Source: Muribaculum sp. (GTDB taxonomy: Bacteria; Bacteroidota; Bacteroidia; Bacteroidales; Muribaculaceae). From it: DNA of 64,000 nt. The notes beneath the pieces were generated by a model that ran no database searches, was not told the origin of the DNA, and saw only the letters and a program-made list of their open reading frames with translations. Both the position numbers and the translations under genes were made by a program. Shown here piece after piece: positions 1 through 7,532 of this stretch (position 1 is the first letter of the stretch; every line of letters begins with the position of its first letter). Location of the stretch: the NCBI GenBank assembly GCA_009775095.1, contig VSOZ01000007.1:1-64000 (forward strand), written 5' to 3'.

Positions 1-99
1 TGTTCCGGTTTCATGATGCGAAGTTACACAATATGGTTGAGAGGAGCATTCGCCAACCGGGAAAATCCGCTGACCCCTATTAAACGGATATCATTTACA

Positions 100-255
100 A
101 AACCCGGTTGGACAGTCAATATTCTGTCGGAAAGTAGGGGCGCCAGTACCACGGCGCCCGCATATCCGGATGGCGATATAGGACGAAATCGGCCGCCGTA
201 TTACTGGCGGCCCTACAAACATAGTTGCTTTTTGACAACCGTTCTATTACATTGA
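100..255. repeat. Dispersed palindromic intergenic repeat, copy 1
   Basis: A stretch of about 156 bases that recurs at 30645-30804 in the same orientation. It holds two hairpins. Hairpin A has arms GGGCGCC (137-143) and GGCGCCC (152-158) around loop AGTACCAC. Hairpin B has arms GGCCGCC (191-197) and GGCGGCC (206-212) around loop GTATTACT. The whole is bounded by GTAGGG and CCCTAC, so the two halves are also roughly inverted copies of each other. It lies just beyond the 3' end of the minus-strand TPR gene. No transposase or credible coding frame is associated; a short open frame across it has no protein-like character. It behaves like a REP- or MITE-like element. The function is unknown. Confidence 0.8.
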
Positions 256-270
256 CTCTATTAAACGACA

Positions 271-302
271 AAACCGCCCGACATGATGCTGTCTGGCGGT
301 TT
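271..302 (-). terminator. Hairpin terminator of the TPR-protein gene
   Basis: Arms AAACCGCC (271-278) and GGCGGTTT (295-302) form a stem, with a further GACA/TGTC pairing inside. It lies 24 bases past the stop codon of the minus-strand TPR gene. On the minus strand the hairpin is followed by TTTTG, a short and weak U-tract. Confidence 0.6.
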
Positions 303-325
303 CATCTATATTTAGTAAACGAAAT

Positions 326-1012
326 TTACTTGCTTTCGCCGGCCTGATACTCGGCGCGGGCTATGTATTTGTCAATGTCCACGCGGTATTGGGCGGTGTA
401 TTCGGGATAGTCGTTCTTGATAGCTTTAAGCACCTTGAGCTCGCCGGCGTAGTCCTTGAGCTCGCGGAGTACGGTGGCTTTCTTGAGCATAAAGAGCGGA
501 GTGTAAAGCGCGTTGTCGTCGCTCTCGCTTATAGCTTTGTCATATGACGACAGGGCCTCTTTGTATTTGTTGAGATTTACGTAGCAGTCGCCTTCGAGTG
601 ACTTGGCTGCGGCGCCTACAATGCTCTCTTTAGGATCATAACCTTTCAGATCTTTGAGGGCTGCCTCGTAGTTGCCGTTCTTGTAGTTGATGGTGGCTGC
701 CATGAGGGCGGCGCGGTTGCCGGCGTCATAACCGTATTTGTCGGCTACAGCCTGATACTGAGTCAGGGCAAGCGAGTCGTTGCCTTGAGCAAGTGTCACA
801 TCGGCCTGCGATACAGCTTCGTTGGCTGACTTTATGCCGGGATTGCGGACCGCGAAAATGTAGATTATCACGATGATGGCGATTGCGGATATAGCAATCA
901 TGAGCCATACCAGATATTTCTGACCGAGGGTCACTTTCTCTTTTAACTCTTTGTTGTCTTTTTCAACCTCTTCGAGAGCGATGGGTTGGTTGTTTTGGTC
1001 TTTTTCAGCCAT
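326..1012 (-). CDS. Membrane-anchored tetratricopeptide repeat protein (YfgM-like)
   Basis: A 228-residue protein. The start is placed at the ATG of MAEKDQNNQ, because the frame upstream of it reads through an AT-rich promoter region and has no protein-like character. The N-terminus is charged and cytoplasmic, followed by one strong membrane segment (about residues 32-54, rich in Ile, Ala and Val) and a C-terminal domain made of TPR-like helical pairs (AALKDLKGY, ALSSYDKAI, AGELKVLKA). This architecture matches the YfgM/ancillary translocon family of single-pass proteins with periplasmic TPRs, and also BamD-like accessory proteins of Bacteroidota. A role as a protein-interaction scaffold at the inner membrane is likely; a more exact role cannot be read from sequence. 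It is divergent from lysS. Confidence 0.8.
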   Translation of the reverse strand: MAEKDQNNQPIALEEVEKDNKELKEKVTLGQKYLVWLMIAISAIAIIVIIYIFAVRNPGIKSANEAVSQADVTLAQGNDSLALTQYQAVADKYGYDAGNRAALMAATINYKNGNYEAALKDLKGYDPKESIVGAAAKSLEGDCYVNLNKYKEALSSYDKAISESDDNALYTPLFMLKKATVLRELKDYAGELKVLKAIKNDYPEYTAQYRVDIDKYIARAEYQAGESK

Positions 1013-1071
1013 TGTATAATTAATTTTTCTTTTATAACAATTTAAACATGACTTATAGCCATTATCGGCTG

Positions 1072-1101
1072 CAAAATTAACCCAATTTCCCCATACCTCA
1101 A
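1072..1101 (-). promoter_or_regulatory. Bacteroidota-type promoter for the TPR gene
   Basis: On the minus strand there is TTG at 1101-1099, a 19-base spacer and TAATTTTG at 1079-1072. This fits the Bacteroidota sigma-ABfr consensus (TTG, 19-21 bases, TAnnTTTG) and lies about 60 bases ahead of the ATG. Confidence 0.65.
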
Positions 1102-1186
1102 AATTTTTTGAATATATATATTTGTATAAAAGGGCCGGAGAGTGTGATTTTAATGCCCGAATGATGGATAAATGGCATGAATTGAT

Positions 1187-1194
1187 TAATTTTG
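1187..1194 (+). promoter_or_regulatory. Candidate -7 element for lysS
   Basis: TAATTTTG matches the Bacteroidota -7 consensus 28 bases before the lysS ATG. No clear TTG sits 19-21 bases upstream, so only the -7 half is supported. Confidence 0.4.
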
Positions 1195-1221
1195 CAGACA
1201 ATTGATAAACAGAAGATAATT

Positions 1222-2952
1222 ATGAATATACTTGAATTGAGCGAACAAGAGATAGTGCGTCGCGGAAGTCTTGACGAAATGCGTCGCCTCGGTATTGATC
1301 CTTATCCTGCAGCCCTATATCCGGTTGACGCTTACACCGACGAGATAAAAGCGTCGTTTGAGGACGATGCTCCGCAACGCGACGTGTGCATTGCCGGCCG
1401 TATCATGAGCCGCCGTATCATGGGCAAGGCCTCCTTTATCGAGCTTCAGGACGCCAAAGGCCGTATTCAAGTTTATATAAGCCGCGATGATCTATGTCCG
1501 GGTGAAGACAAGGACCTGTACAATGTAGTGTTCAAGAAACTTCTTGACATAGGCGATTTTATCGGCATAAAGGGTTTTGTGTTCCGTACACAGATGGGCG
1601 AGATCACCGTCCATGCACGTGAACTTACGGTGTTGAGCAAGTCGCTTCGTCCGCTGCCTATAGTCAAGGTGAAGGACGGCGTGACATACGATGCTTTTGA
1701 CGATCCCGAGCTCCGCTACCGTCGCCGTTATGTCGACCTCGTTGTCAACGAGCAGGTAAAGGATATATTTATCAAGCGCACCAAAGTGTTTAACTCGATG
1801 CGTGACTACTTCAACTCCCACGGATATATGGAGGTTGAGACACCGATACTTCAGTCAATACCCGGAGGAGCGGCCGCACGTCCGTTTATAACCCACCACA
1901 ACGCACTTGACATACCGTTGTATCTGCGTATCGCCGACGAGCTTTACCTGAAGCGCCTGATAGTGGGCGGCTTCGAGGGGGTATATGAGTTCTCGAAGAA
2001 TTTCCGCAATGAGGGTATGGACCGCACCCATAACCCCGAGTTTACATGTATGGAGATCTATGTCGCCTACAAGGACTACAACTGGATGATGGACTTCACC
2101 GAGCGCATGCTTGAGAAGATATGTCTTGACGTTAACGGCACAACCGAGGTAAAGGTCGGCGACAATGTCATCAGCTTCAAGGCTCCGTTCAAGCGCATCA
2201 CCATGATCGATGCCATAAAGGAACACACCGGCATCGACATAACCGGCATGAATGAAGAGGAGCTTCGCGCAACCGCTTCAAAACTCGGCATAGAGGTCGA
2301 CGAGACAATGGGCAAGGGCAAGCTTATCGATGAGATATTCGGTGAGAAGTGCGAGGGCACATACATCCAGCCTACATTTATAATTGACTATCCGATAGAG
2401 ATGTCGCCGCTGACAAAGCGTCACCGCAATAATCCCGAGCTTACGGAGCGCTTTGAGCTTATGGTCAACGGCAAGGAGCTTGCCAACGCTTATTCGGAGC
2501 TTAATGACCCGATAGACCAGTATGAGCGTTTCGTAGAGCAGATGCGTCTGGCCGAAAAGGGCGACGACGAGGCCATGATAATCGACAAGGACTTTATAAG
2601 AGCGCTTGAATACGGCATGCCTCCTACATCGGGCATGGGCATAGGCATGGACCGTCTTGTAATGCTTATGACGGGACAGACCACCATACAGGAGGTGCTG
2701 CTCTTCCCGCAGATGCGTCCCGAGAAAACTCAGACCCGCGACAAGGTCGAGGCATACACCGCACTCGGCATACCGGAAGAGTGGGTGGCCCCGTTGCAGA
2801 AGGCCGGCATACTTACCGTGAGCCAGCTTGTAGGAGTCAATCCCGGAAAACTTTTCCAAGACCTGTGTGGCATAAACAAGAAGTTCAAACTGGAGCTTAA
2901 GAATCCCGGTCAGGATGAGATAAAGGCTTGGATATCGGCGGCAGAACAATGA
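1222..2952 (+). CDS. lysS: Lysine--tRNA ligase (class II)
   Basis: A 576-residue class II lysyl-tRNA synthetase that charges tRNA-Lys with lysine in the cytoplasm. An OB-fold anticodon-binding domain (about residues 55-150; GRIMSRRIMGKASFIELQD) precedes the catalytic core. Class II motif 2 is seen at about 261-275 (FRNEGMDRTHNPEF) and motif 3 at about 472-483 (GIGMDRLVML). After motif 3 comes a tail of roughly 80 residues with a helix-hairpin-helix-like stretch (LQKAGILTVSQLVGVNPGKL), longer than in E. coli LysS but usual in Bacteroidota to my knowledge. The start at MNILELSEQ is chosen because the upstream in-frame extension lies in the promoter. The stop overlaps the gpsA start by four bases (ATGA), so the two are probably cotranscribed and translationally coupled. 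Confidence 0.97.
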   Translation: MNILELSEQEIVRRGSLDEMRRLGIDPYPAALYPVDAYTDEIKASFEDDAPQRDVCIAGRIMSRRIMGKASFIELQDAKGRIQVYISRDDLCPGEDKDLYNVVFKKLLDIGDFIGIKGFVFRTQMGEITVHARELTVLSKSLRPLPIVKVKDGVTYDAFDDPELRYRRRYVDLVVNEQVKDIFIKRTKVFNSMRDYFNSHGYMEVETPILQSIPGGAAARPFITHHNALDIPLYLRIADELYLKRLIVGGFEGVYEFSKNFRNEGMDRTHNPEFTCMEIYVAYKDYNWMMDFTERMLEKICLDVNGTTEVKVGDNVISFKAPFKRITMIDAIKEHTGIDITGMNEEELRATASKLGIEVDETMGKGKLIDEIFGEKCEGTYIQPTFIIDYPIEMSPLTKRHRNNPELTERFELMVNGKELANAYSELNDPIDQYERFVEQMRLAEKGDDEAMIIDKDFIRALEYGMPPTSGMGIGMDRLVMLMTGQTTIQEVLLFPQMRPEKTQTRDKVEAYTALGIPEEWVAPLQKAGILTVSQLVGVNPGKLFQDLCGINKKFKLELKNPGQDEIKAWISAAEQ

Positions 2953-3953
2953 AAACACCTGATACAGAACGCAGAATAGCCGTCATGGGCGGTGGCTCAT
3001 GGGCGACGGCGCTGGCCAAATTGCTTCTCGAAAACTGTCGGGAAATAATCTGGTACATGCGTCGCGACGACCGTATCGAGGCGTTCAAGCGTCGCGGACG
3101 CAATCCGGCCTACCTGTCAGACGTTGAGTTTCCGATAGAACGCATAAACTTCTACAGCGACATAAACGAGGCGTGTCGTGCGGCCGACACATTGTTGATG
3201 GCCATGCCCTCGCCTTACTTCAAGGCTCACCTTGCCAAGCTCACGGTAGACATATCGGACAAGGATATTGTCATTGCCACTAAAGGTATAGTGCCCGATG
3301 AAAACGAGCTGATAAGCGACTACATGGAGGCGCGTTACGGAGTAGACCCGCGTCGGGTGACCGTAATATCGGGTCCGTGTCATGCCGAGGAAGTGGCTCT
3401 CGGGCGTCTGAGCTATCTTACCGTAGCCTGCAGCGACATAGACCGTGCTATCGCTTTCACGTCGCTGCTCAACGGCCGCTCCATGAAGACTTTCGTGTCG
3501 ACCGATGTAAGGGGCATCGAGTATGCCGGTGTATTGAAAAACGTGTACGCCATAGCTTCGGGTATGGTACACGGGTTCAAGGCCGGCGATAATTTTCAGG
3601 CGATACTCATATCCAATGCGGTAAGGGAGATGCGTAGGTTTGTGGACACTGTCGTGCCTGACCGCCGCGACACGGACGAGTCGGTATATCTCGGTGATCT
3701 TCTTGTCACTGCATATTCGCGATTTTCACGCAATCATAACTTCGGCTCCATGATAGGCCGGGGAAGTGCGGTGAAAAGAGCCATGATGGAGATGGAGATG
3801 GTGGCCGAGGGATATTACGGTACCAAATGCATCAAGGAGATCAATGACAGATATGGAGTAGACATGCCCATACTCGACAATATGTATGACATACTTTATA
3901 GCGACCTCCCCGTCGAGATAGCCATAGAGCGCATGGCCAACAGTTTCTCCTGA
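2949..3953 (+). CDS. gpsA: Glycerol-3-phosphate dehydrogenase [NAD(P)+]
   Basis: A 334-residue enzyme reducing dihydroxyacetone phosphate to sn-glycerol 3-phosphate, the backbone for membrane phospholipids. The N-terminal Rossmann motif is VMGGGSWATALAKLL. Further family signatures are ATKGI, SGPCHAEEVA and the catalytic helical region KNVYAIASGMVHGFKAGDNF. The start at 2949 is preferred over an in-frame ATG at 2928 because it gives the ATGA overlap with the end of lysS and removes a non-conserved leader. It is the second gene of a likely lysS-gpsA operon. Confidence 0.96.
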   Translation: MKTPDTERRIAVMGGGSWATALAKLLLENCREIIWYMRRDDRIEAFKRRGRNPAYLSDVEFPIERINFYSDINEACRAADTLLMAMPSPYFKAHLAKLTVDISDKDIVIATKGIVPDENELISDYMEARYGVDPRRVTVISGPCHAEEVALGRLSYLTVACSDIDRAIAFTSLLNGRSMKTFVSTDVRGIEYAGVLKNVYAIASGMVHGFKAGDNFQAILISNAVREMRRFVDTVVPDRRDTDESVYLGDLLVTAYSRFSRNHNFGSMIGRGSAVKRAMMEMEMVAEGYYGTKCIKEINDRYGVDMPILDNMYDILYSDLPVEIAIERMANSFS

Positions 3954-4007
3954 TAATTGTTATAACTTGATAATCCAATATTTTTTGTCGAATCAATACT
4001 TCCTATT

Positions 4008-5357
4008 ATGAAAAAGATTCAAGTAAACATTAATTCAGTGCTCTCGACCGTATCGGAAAAAGATATTCATGCTCTCGAGGCTTCAACCGGCGCCGATGCC
4101 CTTAAGAAATTGCGTGAAGGTACCGGCGAAGGCAATGATTTTCTCGGATGGCTCGATCTCCCCTCGCGTACACCCATGCATCATCTTGACGAAATCATCG
4201 CCGTGGCCAATGACCTGCGTAACTCGTGCGATTACGTGGTGTCGGTAGGTATCGGAGGTTCTTATCTCGGTGCAAAAGCCGTCATTGAGGCCCTGAACAA
4301 CTCTTTTGACGCATATACTCCGGCCGTTCCCGGCAGCCCCAAAGTACTTTTCGCCGGTCAGAACATAGGCGAGGACTATCTGCACGAACTTCAGGCATTC
4401 CTTGCCGACAAGCGTTTCGGCATCATAGTTATATCGAAGTCGGGTACTACTACCGAACCGGCCATTGCCTTCCGTCTGCTCAAGGAGCAGCTTGAGAAGC
4501 AGGTAGGCAAGGCTGAGGCTTGCAAGCGCATAGTTGCCATCACCGACGCCAAGCGCGGTGCTCTGCTTCAGCTCGCTACCGAAGAGGGCTACAAGACATT
4601 TGTCATTGACGACAATGTCGGCGGCCGCTTCTCGGTGCTTACTCCCGTAGGCCTTCTTCCCATCGCCGTTGCCGGCTATGATGTGAAGAAGCTCGTCAAG
4701 GGTGCTCTCGACATGCAGGAAGAGTGCATGAAGTCATCCGACGCAAATGTATGTCAGCTTTATGCATCTACACGCAATCTGCTTTACCGCGCCGGCAAGA
4801 AGATCGAGATACTTGTAAACTACAACCCCAAACTCCACTACTTCGGCGAATGGTGGAAGCAGCTCTACGGCGAGAGCGAGGGAAAGGACCACAAAGGCAT
4901 ATTCCCTGCAGCCGTCGACTTTTCTACCGACCTGCACTCGATGGGCCAGTGGATACAGGATGGCGAGCGCTCTATATTCGAGACCGTAATATCTGTCGAG
5001 GCTTCCGATCATAAGACTGTGATACCCTCCGATGACGCCAATCTTGACGGACTTAACTACATCGCCGGCAAGAGAGTGGATGAAGTCAACAAGATGGCCG
5101 AGCTCGGTACCCGTATAGCTCACGTAGACGGCGGTGTGCCCAATATCCGCATCACTGTCCCCGAACTCAGCGAAGAGTATCTCGGACAGCTTATCTACTT
5201 CTTTGAGTTGTCATGCGGTATCTCGGGCTACATTCTTGACGTGAATCCGTTCAACCAGCCCGGAGTGGAGGCTTATAAGCGCAATATGTTTGCCCTTCTT
5301 GAAAAACCCGGCTATGAGGAGGAGACCAAGGCTATCCAAGCCAAGTTGAATGACTGA
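4008..5357 (+). CDS. pgi: Glucose-6-phosphate isomerase
   Basis: A 449-residue cytoplasmic enzyme interconverting glucose 6-phosphate and fructose 6-phosphate. Signatures include GIGGSYLGAKAVIEAL, the phosphate-binding KSGTTTEP, GGRFSVLTPVGLLP (PGI signature 1) and a second conserved block around SEGKDHKGIFP and FSTDLHSMGQ. The length fits the shorter PGI type found in Bacteroidota and Firmicutes. It starts 54 bases after gpsA and ends before a strong hairpin terminator. Confidence 0.97.
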   Translation: MKKIQVNINSVLSTVSEKDIHALEASTGADALKKLREGTGEGNDFLGWLDLPSRTPMHHLDEIIAVANDLRNSCDYVVSVGIGGSYLGAKAVIEALNNSFDAYTPAVPGSPKVLFAGQNIGEDYLHELQAFLADKRFGIIVISKSGTTTEPAIAFRLLKEQLEKQVGKAEACKRIVAITDAKRGALLQLATEEGYKTFVIDDNVGGRFSVLTPVGLLPIAVAGYDVKKLVKGALDMQEECMKSSDANVCQLYASTRNLLYRAGKKIEILVNYNPKLHYFGEWWKQLYGESEGKDHKGIFPAAVDFSTDLHSMGQWIQDGERSIFETVISVEASDHKTVIPSDDANLDGLNYIAGKRVDEVNKMAELGTRIAHVDGGVPNIRITVPELSEEYLGQLIYFFELSCGISGYILDVNPFNQPGVEAYKRNMFALLEKPGYEEETKAIQAKLND

Positions 5358-5385
5358 TAGTACGGTTTAAAATAAGTTTATAATA

Positions 5386-5421
5386 AAGAAATGGGCTTCC
5401 GTAAGTGGAGGCCCATTTCTT
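5386..5421. terminator. Bidirectional terminator between pgi and the esterase gene
   Basis: Arms AAGAAATGGGCTTCC (5386-5400) and GGAGGCCCATTTCTT (5407-5421) pair over 15 positions with one G-T wobble and a six-base loop. A-rich and T-rich flanks on both sides allow it to serve the convergent pgi (+) and esterase (-) genes. Confidence 0.85.
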
Positions 5422-5441
5422 ATTGTATTATCACATGAGTT

Positions 5442-6563
5442 TTATTTCGCTGTTTTCCCTTCGGGGATAAACAGCGACTTCAGCAGTTCGGCCAGGCAGT
5501 AGCGCGCATGCATCCATGTGTGGTACTGCTTGGGTCGTTCTATGTAGGTCGCCTTTATGCCCTTTTCGTCAAAATATTTTTTATTGCGGACCACTTCGGG
5601 GTACAGGAAGTCGTTGGTGCCTACGCTCATCCACAGCAGGCTCATGGAGTCGGCCGTGTCGGCTGCGTTGGGGAAGAAGAAGTCGAGAGTGGCGGGCGTC
5701 AGGTAGGCGCTGAACGAGCCGAGCCAGCTGAATTTGTCAGGATACTTGAACGCACAGTACATGGCTTGGCCCCCTCCGCGCGAGAATCCGGCTATGGCGT
5801 TGTGCTCCGGTTCCGACAAGGTGCGGTAGTATGTCTCGACGTAAGGTATGATGTTGCCCGTGAGCTCGCGCGAGAACGCCTCGTACATCAATGCCGCCTC
5901 GGGCGACGAGGGTTGTGGAGTCTCGCCCATGTTGCCGTACGGCATCACTATGATCATGGGTATGGCTTCGCCGGTGGCTATGAGGTTGTCAAGGATGGTG
6001 TTGGCGCGTCCCACTTTAAACCATGTCTCCTCGGTGTCGGTTGTGCCGCTGATAAGATACAGGACCGGATACTGCTTTATCGGATTTGCGTCATACTCGG
6101 CAGGTGTATATACTATGATGTTGCGTGTCACACCCAGCTCGTCGGAGTCATATGTGCCGTAGTGGACCTTGCCGTGCGGCACTTCGCGTACGGTGTAAAG
6201 TGTCTCGGCTCCCGGTATTTCAAGCAGACTCGCCTTGAACGTCTCGTTAGGAAACGTATTCGGATTGCCCGGGTCCGATACGTCCACGTCGTTTATGACA
6301 AAGTTGTAGGGATAGATGTCGGGCTCGGGCAGCGGCAGTGTCAGCGACCATATGCCCGACGGATTCTTCTCCATCGGCAGAGTACCCTCCATAAACTGCC
6401 CCTTCACCGCCACGCTTGTGGCATGGGGCGCATAGATGCGGAATGTCACGTCAGTGTCGGTGATCTCGGGCGACGTCAGTATCTTGAAAAAATTGTCGGG
6501 CTCGGCGCCGTACATTGTCAAGGCGGCCAGTGCACCCGATAAAATCATTGTAAGTCGGTCCAT
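5442..6563 (-). CDS. Secreted alpha/beta-hydrolase esterase (EstA/Fes type) with N-terminal E-set domain
   Basis: A 373-residue protein with a signal peptide (about 1-20, ending near MYGA). An early-set/CBM48-like domain follows (about 25-105; VTFRIYAPHATSVAVKGQF), then an alpha/beta-hydrolase domain of the putative esterase (enterochelin esterase/feruloyl esterase) family. The nucleophile elbow is GFSRGGG near residue 258, and the likely catalytic His lies in YHTWMHAR near the C-terminus. Such proteins in Bacteroidota often remove aromatic or acetyl esters from plant glycans. The substrate is not readable here, and no glycan-uptake genes are next to it. It is convergent with pgi and lies downstream of the peptide locus on the same strand, with no obvious terminator between. 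Confidence 0.85.
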   Translation of the reverse strand: MDRLTMILSGALAALTMYGAEPDNFFKILTSPEITDTDVTFRIYAPHATSVAVKGQFMEGTLPMEKNPSGIWSLTLPLPEPDIYPYNFVINDVDVSDPGNPNTFPNETFKASLLEIPGAETLYTVREVPHGKVHYGTYDSDELGVTRNIIVYTPAEYDANPIKQYPVLYLISGTTDTEETWFKVGRANTILDNLIATGEAIPMIIVMPYGNMGETPQPSSPEAALMYEAFSRELTGNIIPYVETYYRTLSEPEHNAIAGFSRGGGQAMYCAFKYPDKFSWLGSFSAYLTPATLDFFFPNAADTADSMSLLWMSVGTNDFLYPEVVRNKKYFDEKGIKATYIERPKQYHTWMHARYCLAELLKSLFIPEGKTAK

Positions 6564-6644
6564 AATCGCAAAAATTCAGGTATATTGCGAATATAAGTTA
6601 AAAAATCGGTAAACCCAAATCTCCGCCGCACTATTATCACGCTA

Positions 6645-7268
6645 TTATCGATGTATATTGGGGATGGGCCTTTTCGTATTTATGTTTTTGGCGGCGATGT
6701 CTATTATTGCGTCGGTATATGACTCTGATCTTATTGATGTGGCTTTGACGTCACCAATAGTTATATGTGACGACTGATAGGCTTGTACCGACAGTCTGCC
6801 GGTCTTGATGTCGGAGAGTTTTATGGTAGCGTCGGTGAAGGCGCTGATGTCAAGTGAATTGGGTATGTCAATAGAATCCGGCACTATGACCGAAGCCCAT
6901 GCCATGGCCTCTATGTGGTGCACATAAGGCGACGTTATCCATACCTTGACCCTCTGTGACTTGTACATTACGTCAAACCTGTCGCTGTTTTTAAGTTCGA
7001 CTATCAATCTGTCCCTTGCATCCGATTTTATCTCCAGTTCCTCCACCATGTTGGAGGGGCCTTCCACTTTCACGGATGTATGCTTTTGCTGTGAGTAATA
7101 TACCGTTATGCAATTAGATGCGGCTATAATGCCTGATATCTTTTCGAAATAATAATCTCTTGTGACAATGGTGTCTGACGGTTTTATCGATCTTTTATCG
7201 CACGATACGATTATCAGGGCAGAAGCTATAGCCAATAACGTTACTGCCAGTTTTTTTACTTTAAACAT
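6645..7268 (-). CDS. GIN-domain (DUF2807) lipoprotein
   Basis: A 207-residue protein. The N-terminus is a lipoprotein signal with lipobox LIIVSC (Cys at about residue 23). The rest is a right-handed beta-helix-like GIN domain, recognised from the repeating pattern VYYSQQKHTSVKVEGPSNM, VKVWITSPYVHHIEAMAWA and SLDISAFTDATIKLSDI. It is predicted to sit on the periplasmic or outer face of a membrane. The function of this family is unknown; one early annotation called it an autotransporter adhesin head. The last 12 residues (NTKRPIPNIHR) do not continue the repeat, so the C-terminus may be shortened. It starts 47 bases after the adaptor stub and may be the last gene of the peptide locus. Confidence 0.75.
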   Translation of the reverse strand: MFKVKKLAVTLLAIASALIIVSCDKRSIKPSDTIVTRDYYFEKISGIIAASNCITVYYSQQKHTSVKVEGPSNMVEELEIKSDARDRLIVELKNSDRFDVMYKSQRVKVWITSPYVHHIEAMAWASVIVPDSIDIPNSLDISAFTDATIKLSDIKTGRLSVQAYQSSHITIGDVKATSIRSESYTDAIIDIAAKNINTKRPIPNIHR

Positions 7269-7315
7269 AAGATGAAATTGTTATTTTAATGGGTTATTGT
7301 TCTGTTATCATGCTT

Positions 7316-7513
7316 TTATCCGATGAAGTGGTGCAGTATGGATTCTCCGTCAGAGTACGGGTAGGGCAGCAGGCATAAGGCGGCCAGCAGAGCCGTAAAT
7401 ACGATAACTATGATTGCGATGCCCGTACTAACCAATGTCGGAGGTATCTCTCCCGTTAGTTTGCTTACTTTTTCAGAGCGGAGCTCGATATTGTCGGTAT
7501 TCTTTGTCTCCAT
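7316..7513 (-). CDS. 65-residue single-pass stub resembling an HlyD-family adaptor N-terminus
   Basis: A 65-residue protein starting at the ATG of METKNTDN, 19 bases after the ABC exporter stop. An upstream GTG is possible. The stretch IELRSEKVSKLTGEIPPTLV, then one membrane helix (IAIIVIVFTALLAALCLL) and YPYS, matches the way HlyD-type periplasmic adaptors of Bacteroidota peptide exporters begin, as I know the family. All of the usual coiled-coil and beta-barrel part (some 300 residues) is absent, and only 47 bases separate its stop from the next gene, so the body is not nearby in another frame. It may be a degraded adaptor or a small membrane partner of the exporter. The relation to HlyD is inference from a short match. 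Confidence 0.6.
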   Translation of the reverse strand: METKNTDNIELRSEKVSKLTGEIPPTLVSTGIAIIVIVFTALLAALCLLPYPYSDGESILHHFIG

Positions 7514-7532
7514 TTTGTTTTTAAACACTCTC

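Noticed and set aside
13..255. Open frame of 80 codons at the left edge
   Set aside because: It lies across the dispersed repeat, has no ribosome site or protein-like pattern, and its second half is the hairpin element.
5508..6542. Long plus-strand open frame opposite the esterase gene
   Set aside because: Antisense shadow caused by codon bias; the minus-strand frame carries the signal peptide and GFSRGG motif.
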